Assembly: GCA_001600455.1 (NCBI GenBank) | Contig: BCKC01000001.1 | Coordinates: 4,862,441-4,926,440, forward strand | DNA: 64,000 nucleotides | Reading direction: 5' to 3' | DNA from: Endocalyx cinctus | Taxonomy: Eukaryota > Ascomycota > Sordariomycetes > Amphisphaeriales > Apiosporaceae | Shown here: piece after piece, positions 22,676-34,381 of the stretch | How positions within the stretch are numbered: the stretch's first letter is position 1 | How the letters are laid out: each line of letters begins with the position of its first letter | The notes under the pieces: model-generated | Told to the model about the DNA's origin: nothing | The model's input: only the letters and a program-made list of their open reading frames with translations | The model's database searches: none | Position numbers and translations under genes: made by a program

Positions 22676-23179
22676 TTTTGAAATTTGAGATAAAAATGAA
22701 TTTCCTCGATCAATACTGACAGATGAATCTTGAATTTGAGTACATCATAGAGGTCGGGTATTAATTAGCTGATGGTACCCCGTCCATCACTAAGTATGCG
22801 CTAATTATAAAGTAATTGTACGGGCGGGGCCCCCACCTTGGAGCCGCAGGCTGGCAGGCTGCTTGGGTTCCAACCCGGAAACGAATTATGGAACTGCCAG
22901 TCTCCAGGTTGATGTCGCATAATAATCTGACATATGTACTGATGAAGTTAGGTTTAATAACAATATTCTTGCATAAGTTGTTGAAATATGTTATAATATC
23001 TATTTAGCATGTATAGTTCCCAATCTACATTCCCTTGCTTTCCGATAGATGCGGCAGCATACAAAAAAGCCCAACCCGATTCCTAACAGACCCAAGATAA
23101 AATTCAAACAATACTGCCCTAGAATTCGTTTTCCAAATCATCAAAGTGTATAACATAAAAAATTTACGAGGCAAAAGAT
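22676..23179. other. Spacer between kinase-like gene and GGPP synthase
   Basis: A 504 bp stretch with a GC-rich patch at 22822-22885 inside AT-rich DNA. No coding exon chain was found. Confidence 0.45.
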
Positions 23180-24355
23180 CTAATTCAAAGACAATTTACC
23201 CAAGAGTGCATGAAATGCTTGTTCCTTCCCACTTCCGCTACTAATTCCTTCCGCCACCACCCTTGCCCGATCTATCAGAGCCTCCACGAGCTGTTTCGTG
23301 TAATCAAGACTTCCTGTTCTCTCAATGCATGTGACCGCGTGTCGTTTCATATCCGTATCCGTGGGTCTCTGGGCGAGTATATGTAAGAGCTGCACGTTGG
23401 CCGGGTCCGAACGTATACTGTGGACGACAGGAAACGAGAATTTTCCTTCCGTCAAGTCTTCGCAAAGACCCTTTTTCTGCGTATAATCCGGGTTCGCGAG
23501 GTTCTTATAATCGTCGGCGATCTGGAATATGGTTCCTAGCAACTCGGCCAAGGGCAAACAGTCGAACGATTGAGTCGACTCCGATTGCATGAGCTTGATA
23601 GCGAGGCGGAACAACCCTCCGGTTTTGTTGGAGACCATCTCGAGGTAGTCATCCTCGCTCGGGCAAGTCAGTGTGTCCCGCCAGAAGAGATCCATACCCT
23701 GACCCCGGTGGAGGTAAAGCATTTCGGTAGTGTATATCTCGAATGCTGTGGCAGGGTTCCTCAGCTTCTGTAGTTCTCTGAGGGCGAGGAAGTATACGTA
23801 GTTTCCCGCATTAATGGTTTGCGCGACACCAAAGATGTTGTGGGCTACCGGCTTTCCTCTTCTGAGAGCCGAGTTGTCTTGGATATCGTCGATGAGAAGG
23901 GATGAAGTGTGGAGCATGCGTATGACTCTGGTGATGACGGTCAGACTTTCAGTAGGGACGTCGAGCCAGGCGTTGAAAGCGTTCAAAAGTAACGTCCGAA
24001 ACTCCTTTCCGGGCTCTGCGGCGATGTAATCGTAAGGGGCCATAATGATGTCATCTTTGTGCTTGGACCATATCTTCCGACCAGTCAAATCGAGATCATC
24101 TCTAGTGAATTCTTGTCGTGAAGGAGACTGGCGAGCTCCTATCTCTCCCGAGACTGATAGATGATCTGGGACGATCGGGGACATCGCCTTCTTCTGAGGA
24201 GAACAATCTAGGTCATCCTTTGCCCAGCGACGTTTTACCGGTTGGCGTCCCCTATCCGAAGTTTTTGTTGAGCTCACCGCGCTCAGCCCCAAAGAAAGTC
24301 CTTGAATGGGTGATTTTAACTGGAAAGATCCGCATCGCGGCTGGAACGACGTCAT
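23180..24355 (-). CDS. Geranylgeranyl diphosphate synthase
   Basis: Condenses IPP with allylic diphosphates to C20 GGPP, the substrate of the diterpene cyclase at 11455. It is a single 391-residue frame without introns. The first aspartate-rich motif is DDIQD (156-160), preceded by LHTSSLLI. The second is DDYKN (281-285), which lacks the third Asp, as is usual in fungal GGPP synthases. A basic, low-complexity N-terminal extension of about 90 residues precedes the prenyltransferase fold, a feature often seen in cluster-dedicated copies. The short residues before DDIQD fit a C20 product. It is intact and lies within 10 kb of the cyclase, which supports a dedicated diterpene pathway. Confidence 0.95.
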   Translation of the reverse strand: MTSFQPRCGSFQLKSPIQGLSLGLSAVSSTKTSDRGRQPVKRRWAKDDLDCSPQKKAMSPIVPDHLSVSGEIGARQSPSRQEFTRDDLDLTGRKIWSKHKDDIIMAPYDYIAAEPGKEFRTLLLNAFNAWLDVPTESLTVITRVIRMLHTSSLLIDDIQDNSALRRGKPVAHNIFGVAQTINAGNYVYFLALRELQKLRNPATAFEIYTTEMLYLHRGQGMDLFWRDTLTCPSEDDYLEMVSNKTGGLFRLAIKLMQSESTQSFDCLPLAELLGTIFQIADDYKNLANPDYTQKKGLCEDLTEGKFSFPVVHSIRSDPANVQLLHILAQRPTDTDMKRHAVTCIERTGSLDYTKQLVEALIDRARVVAEGISSGSGKEQAFHALLGKLSLN

Positions 24356-25279
24356 TAACGAGAGTGAAGGCGTTGTAGATGCTGTAAATAGTGTAAGTCT
24401 GGTATTCTTATGGGTAGTAGGCTTCGCTCACTCATTGTGTCCATGTCCGCTATGGAGATTAGAAAATATTTCCGAACGTGGGCGACGAGATAGATGGGAG
24501 TAAGTTGGAATGATCAACGGGATTCAAAAACAGCTCTAAATAAAAGTTGCACTTGTAAGAATTTGTCCAAAAATAAATACGGGCAGCCAGAGAAGAATTA
24601 AAAAATATTGTGTTTACATTAATACTTGATGTACTATTATCAAAGTATTTAATCATATAGTTACACACTGGATACAGCCAGACAATGAATATCCGCCAGG
24701 TGCTACTATTCGATAGGCTCTCGGAGGTAACTAAATCAAATTCTGTGCCGATGCCTTGAGTGTCGACGATCATTTTTGGTCGCTATTGCACTTTTTCTTC
24801 CGCTCCTTTTCTAATAATATTAATTTTGTAAGTTCTTCACAGATACCTCCAGTTATTGAGTGCATTAATGTCAGAGGCTCGGTACGGGAGACATAATCGG
24901 ACTTCCCGATTAAGAGGACCGACTTACCGGCTCTCCGAATTTGATATAATTTGGAACTGTCGTCTGCTTAGATATTCTGTCAGATGTGTAACTCAAGGAC
25001 TTCCAAGGGTTCTTGATGACTAAGGACCGCCTAATGTTACGGTGTATGTAGCCATGGCGTCGTCATGATCCTCTTGGCAACAGTGGTGGTTGTGTGGCTT
25101 CATAGATAAATTCACCCTACATCAATAGGGGTATAGCTATATTCCAAGCCTTACTGCGTACAGCATTTCTTGGCACTCAATTCAGTCCTTATGAAGCGAT
25201 TGATCCCCCTTGGCCGAAGTCTCAATTAATTATGTATGTCTAGGTTTGCTTGAAGGATGAAAGATAAGGATATCTATTC

Positions 25280-25310
<31 letters not shown>

Positions 25311-25861
25311 GCAACATATGCATGTTAGTTAGTAAGCTCTTCTATGGTATGTAGGTTTTTTTTTAGATTGAGATTCATGATTGGTTTTATGAGAGAACTG
25401 ACAAATTAATCTGTATTCAACCAATATCAACAGCTCGTTACTTAACGAATGTACCGTGGTCCTTGCTTACGGTGATTCGTTTCACGAGGAACGAATCCTA
25501 GCAAAGAGGGGCAAAGAACATAAGATGACTGACGCTGCTTAATGTCGTGACTGCTTATGATTATTAGATTCTGAAGCTTTAGATAATAATTATTGCATAA
25601 TTCCAAGAATTTGATAAAAAAAAACCCCAATGAGAAAACGGCACGATGAGACATTAGAAGAGTCAAGAACTCCAAGTTTATTTTCAAATTGCATCATCGC
25701 ATTAAAAACGATATGTGTTAATAAGATGATAGATATCTTGTCGACTTTACGATATCTCTTCTAACCCATTTGATCTCCAATCCGGGCAAAAAAAAGCCAT
25801 AGGCCAAAATACTCTTAGGAACCATTGAAGATCGTCCGAAGTATTCTGAACTCGTCATAAC
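24356..25861. other. Gene-free AT-rich spacer with an A27 run
   Basis: A 1.5 kb stretch with no defensible gene. It contains a 27-base A homopolymer at 25280-25306. The right end is the promoter of the Zn2Cys6 regulator. Confidence 0.5.
25280..25306. repeat. Poly-A tract, 27 bases
   Basis: An uninterrupted A run read directly from the sequence. Homopolymers this long are prone to length error in sequencing. Confidence 0.9.
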
Positions 25862-27104
25862 ATGTTTTGCACACTGAAACGCTGTGATGCGGCTGAAAAT
25901 ACGTACTCTTTCGAGACGACCTCTCCTCCCTTCTCTAGGAAGCGCGAAGGTAGATTGGCTAAAGTCGCATGCACAAATTGTCGGACAAGCAAGGTATGTC
26001 GTGTATTAAACCATGAGTGTTTCTGGGATGTCATCACTAAATATATAATAATACGAATAGTTAAAATGTTCTGGAGAACGACATGGCTGTCAAAGATGCC
26101 GAGCCAAGAAATTCCAGTGCCGGTATCTTAGCTCTGCTAAGAGTCATGACCAAAAGAAAGAGCCCTTGACACCTGAATCAATCCAAGGACCGACACCATC
26201 GACGACGGTCGAAGAATCTGCTGACGGTGATTTCATTAATACGGCAATGGATCAGATGACATCCTACAGTAGTGGCTTGCAGGATCTTGGATTCGTTTTT
26301 GACATGTCGGACTTCACACCGCCCGATAAGCCAAGCGCATTACTCCCGGATAGCGATTCCACAGGCCCGCTTGACAGTATGCATCTCTGGCAACAACAGA
26401 CATTACCGTTTCTCCCCGATGCGGTGGACGCAACCTGGAATGACATGCCGGAAATGAACGACGCATTACTCAACCCCAAAAACGGCCAGTGCTCTTCTGC
26501 GAGTGTGTCATTGGAGCAAACACAGTCGAGCTGTAGTTGTATTTTGCAAGCTCTTGCTGCAAATGAATCTATCGAGGTAGCTATGTGGAGCCACGACGAG
26601 CTGGTAAATGACGATACCGATATTTTGCAAGCCCAAAAGACAGCACTGACAGAGTGCGAGAGGCTTCTTGGATGTCAGAAATGCGTCGCGCAGTCTTCGT
26701 ACATTATGCTTCTACTATCCATGAACAGCAAGATACTAGAGGCGTTAGAGAGGATATGCCGAGACACGTTAACGAAAAAACTGGAAGATATTACAACTAC
26801 AGTTAAGAGCAGTACCGCCGAGACAAGAAGGAAAAGGGCTAGAAGCGAAGGAGGCGACAGCGACGACGGTCGTCGAAAGGGTTACGGCATTAATATACGG
26901 GAACGGCAATTGGATGACGATGATGAGCATCTCGTATTTCAAAGTCTTCTCACAGCACGTGTTTCGAAGCTACAACGTTTATTAAACACTCTCGAAACAG
27001 TAATCCGAGGACGGAACTGGAATGCTCACGAGGGGTTTATTCGAGATTTACAGGGCCGCGTTGCAAGAGGTTCATTTGTTATAGAAACGATCGGGAAGAA
27101 TTAG
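25862..27104 (+). CDS. Zn2Cys6 transcription factor, AflR-like
   Basis: Probable pathway-specific regulator. Exon 1 (25862-25993) and exon 2 (26061-27104) are joined across a 67 bp intron that splits the zinc cluster, a common position in this family. The join gives Cys37, 40, 47, 54, 57 and 64, a perfect C-x2-C-x6-C-x6-C-x2-C-x6-C spacing. The 391-residue protein then has an acidic, Ser/Thr/Pro-rich middle and a C-terminal helical region with a short basic patch (RRKRAR). Size and layout resemble AflR-type regulators. It sits beside the GGPP synthase, and its likely targets are the surrounding genes. No break was seen. Confidence 0.92.
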
Positions 27105-28789
27105 ACCACATGGTTTTTCTTTTCTGGAATTCATTCGTGATACTATTCAGAATGGGTTAAGTTGAGACATTCGCGATGCAATATACGCGAAGGGTTATGT
27201 AAGATAAGTTAACTAAAGACGGGAGGATGAATAGACTTAGACGCATTTGCCAAGGGATTCTGGGAGGCGCAGCACGGGATGATAAAGATATATGCTTTCA
27301 ACTACCGGTACAAGAAGAATCTAATTTCAACTTCAACAATTTCATCCTTAACGCAGACAGACCCAAAATCTTATTGACTTTCGCTTTTGTAAGATAAAAA
27401 AAATATAGATAGTCACCTCTTTTTATTCTTTATCATCCTTCTAATTAGCGGAGAAGTAAAGCAGATTTTGACAGAATAATTTCTTTTTGGATTTTAGTAT
27501 GAGCTAAAAGAAGATGCCAAGATGATCCAGTCTGGATCACCCGGACTCTAGTATTATGGTTTCTTTGATAAAGTCGGAATTGATCTGAGGCTATTTAGTA
27601 ATTAAGAGAAGTTAATATTATTGTTCTTCATGATCAATAATAAACAGGACGGTGTTTTTTGTAGGGATAAGAAATGAGCCGTAAGCATGCTGCATGTCCT
27701 AAGAGATATGTAGTATAATTATGGATAAGTTATACATATCTTTACCTGATTATGCGAGACCGAATCCTAAAGGATATGCTCTCGTATAAGTCCTCCCCTC
27801 GTATCTCAATTGTTGTGACAGAGTGACTCAATTCGAATATTTTTTTTCTCTTCAGTGACTTTATCCTTCCTGGCCAGCAAGTGTGTGGGGGGGGGGGGGG
27901 GGGGGGGGGCGCATTTCTTGGCAAATATTCCGTTACCATCTACTATCTCGGCTCGCAATATATTGCGATCTAGAAACTATCGCTAATTATATCTTATTAT
28001 TAGAACATTAAATGAATGAAATGGATGCAGTATACTGATAGTGTTACACAAGTAGCGAGACTTCCAGGACTGCGAGGGCATCCTACCTTGATATTGATCT
28101 ACATAGCATACATACATATCGGCTTCGGGTATATATTCTCCTAACAAAAGAACGTAATATAGCTTTAGAATAGTGGATTGGATCGTTAATCACTCTTTGT
28201 CAATCAGCCTGCTTACTACGTTTGGTAAGAATAAAACAAACCACCAGACATCCACTATCATATCATGTAGGTAGATTACCTCCAAACGAGGCGTATGGGG
28301 CGTAGACCTGCATCTGAGAAAATATTTTCATTCGATATTACTTCGAGGATTTTACCCACTAACTCCTTTAATTCCTCGGTCAAGAAGAAAAAGAAAAAGA
28401 ATTGTCGCAACGACGACCAAGAAGGTAATTACTCCGTTGACCTAATCTTCAAGGTCATAATACGTAAAAAAAAACTCGGGGCTTAATCGCCACATACAAA
28501 CTGTTTGGGAGTTTTTGGCTGCAGGTACGCGTGCACTGAGGCGTCAATATGATACGATGTATACTAGATATTTGATAATCATCACATTTTTATTCTTTAT
28601 TTAGAAAAATGCACATTACGCAGGTAAGAAAAAATGGCGAGAAAGAGAAAATCTATTCAGTAAGATAACACTCGTTCCGATCATCCCGAATTTATGAAAA
28701 TACTATAGAAAAAAGTTTATGCACCCTACACCGTAAATTTCGTATTGTAACACCTTTGAATTATCATTATTTCTCTCTCCCCTTCTACT
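27105..28789. other. Gene-free spacer with a G23 run
   Basis: A 1.7 kb AT-rich stretch between the regulator and the next P450. Open frames are short and low in complexity. It contains the G homopolymer at 27887-27909. Confidence 0.5.
27887..27909 (+). repeat. Poly-G tract, 23 bases, preceded by (GT)n
   Basis: An uninterrupted run of 23 G after GTGTGT. It could form a G-quadruplex on this strand, though only by slippage of a single run. It is a marked outlier in an AT-rich spacer. Confidence 0.9.
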
Positions 28790-30556
28790 CTATTCCCTTA
28801 CGACTGGTTTGAGTTTAACCTGAAGATCGTGTTTCTCCCAAAGGAAGTAGATGCTCTGATCAGCCCAATTCTTGCTTTTTGGCATAAGTTCTAGGTCAAC
28901 ACTCCAGAGAAGTCGCGAGAGGATGAGTCTCATTTCGGCCTTGGCCAAGCTATTTCATTTCCTGAATCAGTAATTAATTCGAGATAGGGGGTGGGGGCGA
29001 GTTCTTACTTTTGTCCAATACAATCACGGGGACCGGCGGAGAATGGGTACAGTACCCCTCTCGCGTCACCGCTGAAGCGCGGGTCGCCTAACCATCTTTC
29101 AGGTAAGAATTTCTCAGGCTCGAGGAAATTTCGATCGGAGTGGTAAGCGGACCACTGAGACACCGAAACAGATGCCTGTAGTATATCCTCCTTAGTTTAC
29201 TTTATCCTTAGAGACCTAGGTGATCTAGGAAAACTTACCCCAGCTGGGATCCAGTGGCCCTCGATAAATTGTCCACCTCGTGGAGTGATCCGAGGAAGTC
29301 CGATAGGCGTTGGCGGATCTAGCAAGTATTAGCTATCATTCAATTTTCCATAACCCAGAAGGAGTAACAATATTGGCATGCATTACTGACATATGCGGAG
29401 AGCCTCGTTCAAAACTGCAGACAAGTACTTGAGGCTCTGGGTCGAGACTAGATTGATCTGCTCCTCCGAATCGAAAGAGGTACGGATCTCCTGTACTAGC
29501 TTCTCGTAGACCGAAGGGTTTGTCAAGATGTAGTAAACCAATCCGCTGAGAAGAGTAGCCGTAGTCTCGCTTCCCGCGACAATCATCACGACCGCGTTCT
29601 CGACAATCTCGACCTGGCTCATGCCTTTTCTGCTGTCGTTATGCCGGAGGATGTGGGACATGAAATCGTCTCGGTCCGTGCTATGCGTGTCAATTCTGCG
29701 AGCCACCGTCTCGTGGCTCAGCTTCGAGTGTTCGCTGAAGCTATCTTTCAACCTTTTCGGGATGAGAACGCGCGCGAAGGGTTTGAAGAAGGGCATACGT
29801 CCCAAAATTTCCGCGTACGTGCTCAACCGGACAGACTTGAAGATCATGGCGACCCAGGGGTGGTAGCCGCCGCTCTCGAGGCATCCGAACGGCTCCCCGA
29901 ACGCGAGATCTCCTATCAGGTCGAAGGTGGTGAAGTTGAACCATTTCACGATGTCGATGACCTCATGGCTTTTGGCCTTCGCGTTCATCTTCTCTATCAA
30001 TAGGTCGACGTAGCGCTTTATAACGGACTCTTGATCGCGCATCGCCTTCTCCGAGAAAGCGGGGGCGAGGAGCCGTCGCATGCGCTTGTGGTCGTCGTCA
30101 TAGGCCGTAATGATGGATTCGACGCCAGAGTCGGTGTCCGGGTAGATTCGTCGATCCTTGTCCCAGAACTTGTCCTCGGCCGTTTTCACCATGTAAATTT
30201 GCCTCCATGCTTGAGGGCTTATAAACGATACATCGTTGGGACCAAATCTAACAACGGGTCCGTATTGGTCGTGAAACTGTTTTAACACGCTGGGCCATTT
30301 CCCTTGCGCAAGATGGTACATGTAGGGAAAGCCGGAGAAGCTGTAGAGACGCGGCCCAGGTACCTTCGCTAAGGGATGGAAAAAGGCATTGTAAATACAC
30401 CTAGCAGCAACATATCCAATTATCTGTCCAAACATTTAGCTTCGTAAACTTTTTTTTTTCTTTGCCTCGAGAATTAGCTGAAAATTAAAGATGGAACAAA
30501 ACACTTACTCCCACCACCGAGACTGCTAAAATTATTGGTGATGCTAGGAAAACCAT
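28790..30556 (-). CDS. Cytochrome P450, CYP65/isotrichodermin-C15-hydroxylase-like
   Basis: A complete 495-residue monooxygenase in five exons: 30556-30509, 30423-29391, 29318-29239, 29175-29009 and 28949-28790. The small first exon supplies the membrane anchor (starting MVFLASP), and splicing removes an internal Met that would give an anchorless start. It has the proline hinge KVPGPR, I-helix AGSETT, ExxR helix NEALRIY and heme loop FSAGPRDCIG. All exon phases fit. It differs from the two kaurene-oxidase-like P450s to the left and resembles the trichothecene-type CYP65 family, which oxidises varied terpenoid and polyketide substrates. Its link to the diterpene or the polyketide is unproven. 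Confidence 0.92.
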
Positions 30557-31879
30557 TTTGCTCAAAAGTGAAGTGTCGCTTAATCAGACATGTAATAAAA
30601 AAATGAAACGAAACATAAGAAATCGTGATTTACGAAGTAAGCATGTGAAATGAGAGACTTTTTTATTTTTGTTTCTACACTCTCGAGGATTGAATAGCTG
30701 ATGATATAAAATGTTGAGAAGAATGCCTGATTAACATACCAATTACTTAGTTGTTATCCTGGGAGAAGCCTACTACTACGATTTTCTTCCGATATCTTTC
30801 GCAAATTCTGCAATTTCGAATTGATTTACCGATTACTACTACGTAGCCCGGCCGGTAAGTCATATGTGGTTTTAACAAATACTGCTCGGACGTCCTGTTT
30901 AGGCCATACCGAAATCGCATCGGAGACTTTAGCTACATCGATGATCCACTGCGAATTTGATCTACCGATTGGCGTCTCGGATTCTAACCCTATCTCTTCA
31001 GTATATTCTAAGTAATCTAGAATAGTTCCAGGTTCCACTGCCCCGAATCAAGATCTTGCCGAGAGCCCTGCTCCGCTGGCCAATTATCTGCGGTGCTCTA
31101 GTTAATTTTGATCGGGGCCGCTCATGTGGGTATTACCTCATCCCGGTATCCCGACAACCCGCTCCGCTATTTCTCCGACTGTATGAATTTGTTTCATATT
31201 TTCTAATCGTCCTCGGACTCCTCTAATCATTGGACGATATAGCTTGACTTATACATGTGTTTGTACATTAGAAGTTGTGCATTCAAATTTTGAATTCGCA
31301 TATAGATGATGATATCAAGCAGCTCTCAGCTGTTATTCCAAAACCCGCCACTAATATTTTATGTTTCGTAGTACCCTTGGGGTGAGTATTCCATCTACAG
31401 CTTTTCAACGGATATCCCTTCATGCCCGAGAAACAATTCGCAATGGCATATATGCTATCAATGGAACGGCTAGGTGAAGTTACTCGATTACAAATCTCTC
31501 GTGTATAAGGCGAGTAATTATAACGACGTAGTAATGCCATATTCTAGAGAAGGCTCGCATAGAGTGAAAGTGGAAATACGGAGGGGCTTCTCATTAAAAC
31601 CTATATACGCTGCACAACTAGACTAGTGTTGAATAAGGGGTGTCACTATATTGATCTTTAGGAAGGTTCGTAGATAAAACCGGCTCAAAATTACTCTTAG
31701 GGCATAAATAGCTCCTAAGTGTTTCTCTACTGGAGAACAATAAAACCAAGGGCCCTTAGATTGGGTACTACTAGATATAACTGACAGCAAGAATTTGGAT
31801 ATACATGATAAAATCATAGCCGGCATATACTGAAACTCTTGACGGTATCCAATACGCCCCAACCTTTTTTAATGCTTAA
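30557..31879. other. Gene-free spacer
   Basis: A 1.3 kb stretch with no recognisable gene, exon chain or repeat. The left edge is the promoter of the CYP65-like P450 and the right edge is the 3' side of the hydrolase at 31880. Confidence 0.5.
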
Positions 31880-32885
31880 TTATGAAAGATGCGCTTTCAA
31901 AAATTCTATCTGAGCAGAAACACTCTTCTCAAACCCCGGCCCAAAATAAGTTTCCAAATGTCCCGAATCAACTTGAACCAGCTTCTTTGGCTCTTTCGCC
32001 TTTTCAAATGCAGCAAGTTGCCTTTCAAGAGGTATAAATTTATCTCTCGTAGCTACGACGTATAAAAGCGGTTTCGGCGCTATCCGGTGTATGTACGCGG
32101 TCGGCTCGAACTGACTCGCATGGTAGAGACTCTGAAGCGTGATCTTATTCTCCCAGGTACTACCCGCTGCCTCAGATCTCGGACGAACCATTTCAAAGAA
32201 GTCAAATGCCTCCGGAACACCGATAAAATTCTCCACCGGGTCCTTCTCGGCCGCTTCTCGACTCGGCGCGAAGATCGGCACGTAAAGAGGCTCGGCCCAC
32301 ATCTCGGTCAGGACGCGCTCGCGGCGCTCCTCTCGCGCCCGGTGCAAGTATCCCGGAGGATAGTTCTCGGCGTCAGCGGAGCCGGATATAAAAGGGACGA
32401 CGGCGACGACGGCGGCCACGCGCGGGTCCAGAGCTCCCACTGGCATGACGACGCCCCCGGAGTGACCCGCGCCCCAGACGCAAATTCGGGATGGATCGAC
32501 CTCGGGGACCAGAGAGGCCACGTAACTGACAGCATCCGAGTAATCATCCATTTGCTGGAAGAAGTTGGTCTCATTTCGCGGAACTCCATCGCTCAAGCCC
32601 CAGTTTCGGTTGTCATACGCCAATGCCGCGAACCCCGCGGCTTGGAACCTCTCGGCGTAGGCGTCGATAAAATGCTCTTTTAGGAATGTGAGCTTTATGT
32701 ATAGATGACAAGTTGATTAGTGAGCGGTACAAGAGTAAAATTTAAGTGACCGGATATAACATGTCTTGACTTACACCAGGTGATAAGATGATGGCAGGCG
32801 AATTTGGGGCAGGAGGGGGATAGAAGCGACCCCGCAGAATTGTTCTGTCATAAGTATGAAACTCGACCTTGTTAGATGAACTCAT
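31880..32885 (-). CDS. Alpha/beta hydrolase, DltD/S15-like (af380-related fold)
   Basis: An alpha/beta hydrolase of 307 residues. Exon 1 is 32885-32775 and exon 2 is 32692-31880, separated by an 82 bp intron. The nucleophile elbow is GHSGG, an early segment reads ILSPG, and the late DSGH segment carries the likely catalytic His. The broad family includes Xaa-Pro peptidase-like hydrolases and af380 of the fumagillin cluster, which moves a polyketide acyl chain from a PKS onto a terpene alcohol. Similar genes are common in fungal clusters and their substrates are mostly unknown. It lies about 20 kb from the PKS, so a joining role is a hypothesis only. Confidence 0.85.
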
Positions 32886-33442
32886 GGTATGTACTGCTAA
32901 GAACTGAGTATATAGGAAGTACGTAGATATTTTGACATGATATTGAAATATTATTTTTAAGATAAAAGTCACGACAGCGAACTTAAATAACTGTCTTTAT
33001 CATCACGATTACGAATTTCACATAAATTATAATACCGAAACGATGCAGATTAGTGTGATTGATTACGAACAGGACACTACGCTACGACTACACGCCGTTC
33101 AGGATATCCTCTTTGGCACCATCCAAAACTCAGCTTTACTTCATACTAATTGACACATTTGACTCAGACTGCGGAGAAATGAAGAAAACTATAACAGACG
33201 CCTAGACTAGTAGCGGCCTACCGAACAGAATGGGTTAATGTTGTTGTAACCCGAAGGGTGCTGAAATTTTTCTTAGTTGACCTTAGAGCCCTAACATACA
33301 CCCATTCAATACAACTGAATCACTGAACCCAATATATATTGCCGCTCTCTCATTTACTCACAACCAGCATTTCAGATTCGTACAGGTATTACTACTATTC
33401 ATGTTCCAAGTTACTTAACCCTTTGTAAACTGAATTGCAACC
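32886..33442. promoter_or_regulatory. Divergent spacer between hydrolase and small membrane protein
   Basis: A 557 bp AT-rich spacer. A TATATATT element near 33333-33340, followed by CT-rich DNA, would suit a promoter for the small plus-strand gene at 33443. No other gene was seen. Confidence 0.35.
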
Positions 33443-34090
33443 ATGATCACAGCCGTCGCTAGGCAAAATGCTGTAACACATAGGACATATCTTGCCGCTG
33501 CGGTACCTCTTGTTTTTACTGTGGCGGTATCACTTGTAGGACGTATGGTATTTAGCTAGTATCACGTAAGCTAAGAGACTCTACATGGATGACTGTAAGT
33601 TGTGATTTTCCAACGTACTGATGTGCTAGTGCCCAGTGGACCATAAGTCCTTCAAATTTCACTAATTAGATTGCCATAAACGTTGAAAGATGCGTCTCTC
33701 ATCGGTTTCCTCATGTTTCTAGGCAGTGCGTTCTTGGTATATAAGCAACAACAATGTAAGTGGAAAAGATCTTGCTCATAGGACCTTATTTCGGAGGTAT
33801 AATATTAAAGGGTGGAAGTAATCTTACGGACCCGGTCTAAGAGATTAACCAATCCTGTATATATATATATATATATATATATTACGAGCTCTGGAAGTTA
33901 AGCTTCCGTACGAATCATAAAAGTAAATAGTTCGTTCTCTAAGCTCTAAGTTAATGAAACTTTTACATAGCACACTCTATGTAATTGCCAAGCTCCCAAA
34001 CCTACTCTATAAGTTCTAAGACTTTAACATTTTATATATACAGTATTGCAGGAGGCGGAGAGACAAGATCTTCAAGCTGAACGCCATTAA
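33443..34090 (+). CDS. Putative small two-TM protein, three exons (tentative)
   Basis: I do not recognise this gene. Three segments join in phase: 33443-33542, 33690-33755 and 34044-34090, giving 70 residues. Exon 1 encodes a hydrophobic helix (LAAAVPLVFTVAVSLVG) after a polar start. Exon 2 encodes a second one (ASLIGFLMFLGSAFLVY). Exon 3 adds a short, charged Gln/Glu/Arg-rich tail that looks helical. The phases agree and the hydropathy pattern is sensible, which is the only evidence. Against it, the introns (147 and 288 bp) are longer than most here, and the second contains a TA microsatellite. A chance assembly of open segments cannot be excluded without transcripts. Confidence 0.35.
33858..33882. 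repeat. (TA)n microsatellite
   Basis: About 12 TA units read directly, inside the proposed second intron of the small gene at 33443-34090. Confidence 0.9.
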
Positions 34091-34381
34091 AATGGATGTG
34101 ATCCATACTGTACATTGGTTTAATAATTACATATTACACGACATATGTTGGAGTCTATGTAAGATCTCATTTGCATTCATCCGAGCAATCCTTGTACCGT
34201 GTACTCCGGTTTAGCCAAAATCCTTAATGAACTCGAACTATCGATAGAGGAAGTATGCAGTTTTTAGGGAAGCCTGAATTCCTAGTCACGTCGAAATCAA
34301 AGCTGACTAGTGAAAAGGGGGGGTTAAGCAATTTGCAGAAGTAACTAATTTATTGACATACGATATCAGCTTATGGTTACG

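Noticed and set aside
22855..22890. tRNA-like T-arm pattern (GGGTTCCAACCC)
   Set aside because: No matching acceptor, D or anticodon arms could be placed around it.
24459..24773. Open frame of about 100 codons on the minus strand in the GGPPS-regulator spacer
   Set aside because: Composition is AT-driven and the translation resembles no family; nothing supports it as a gene.
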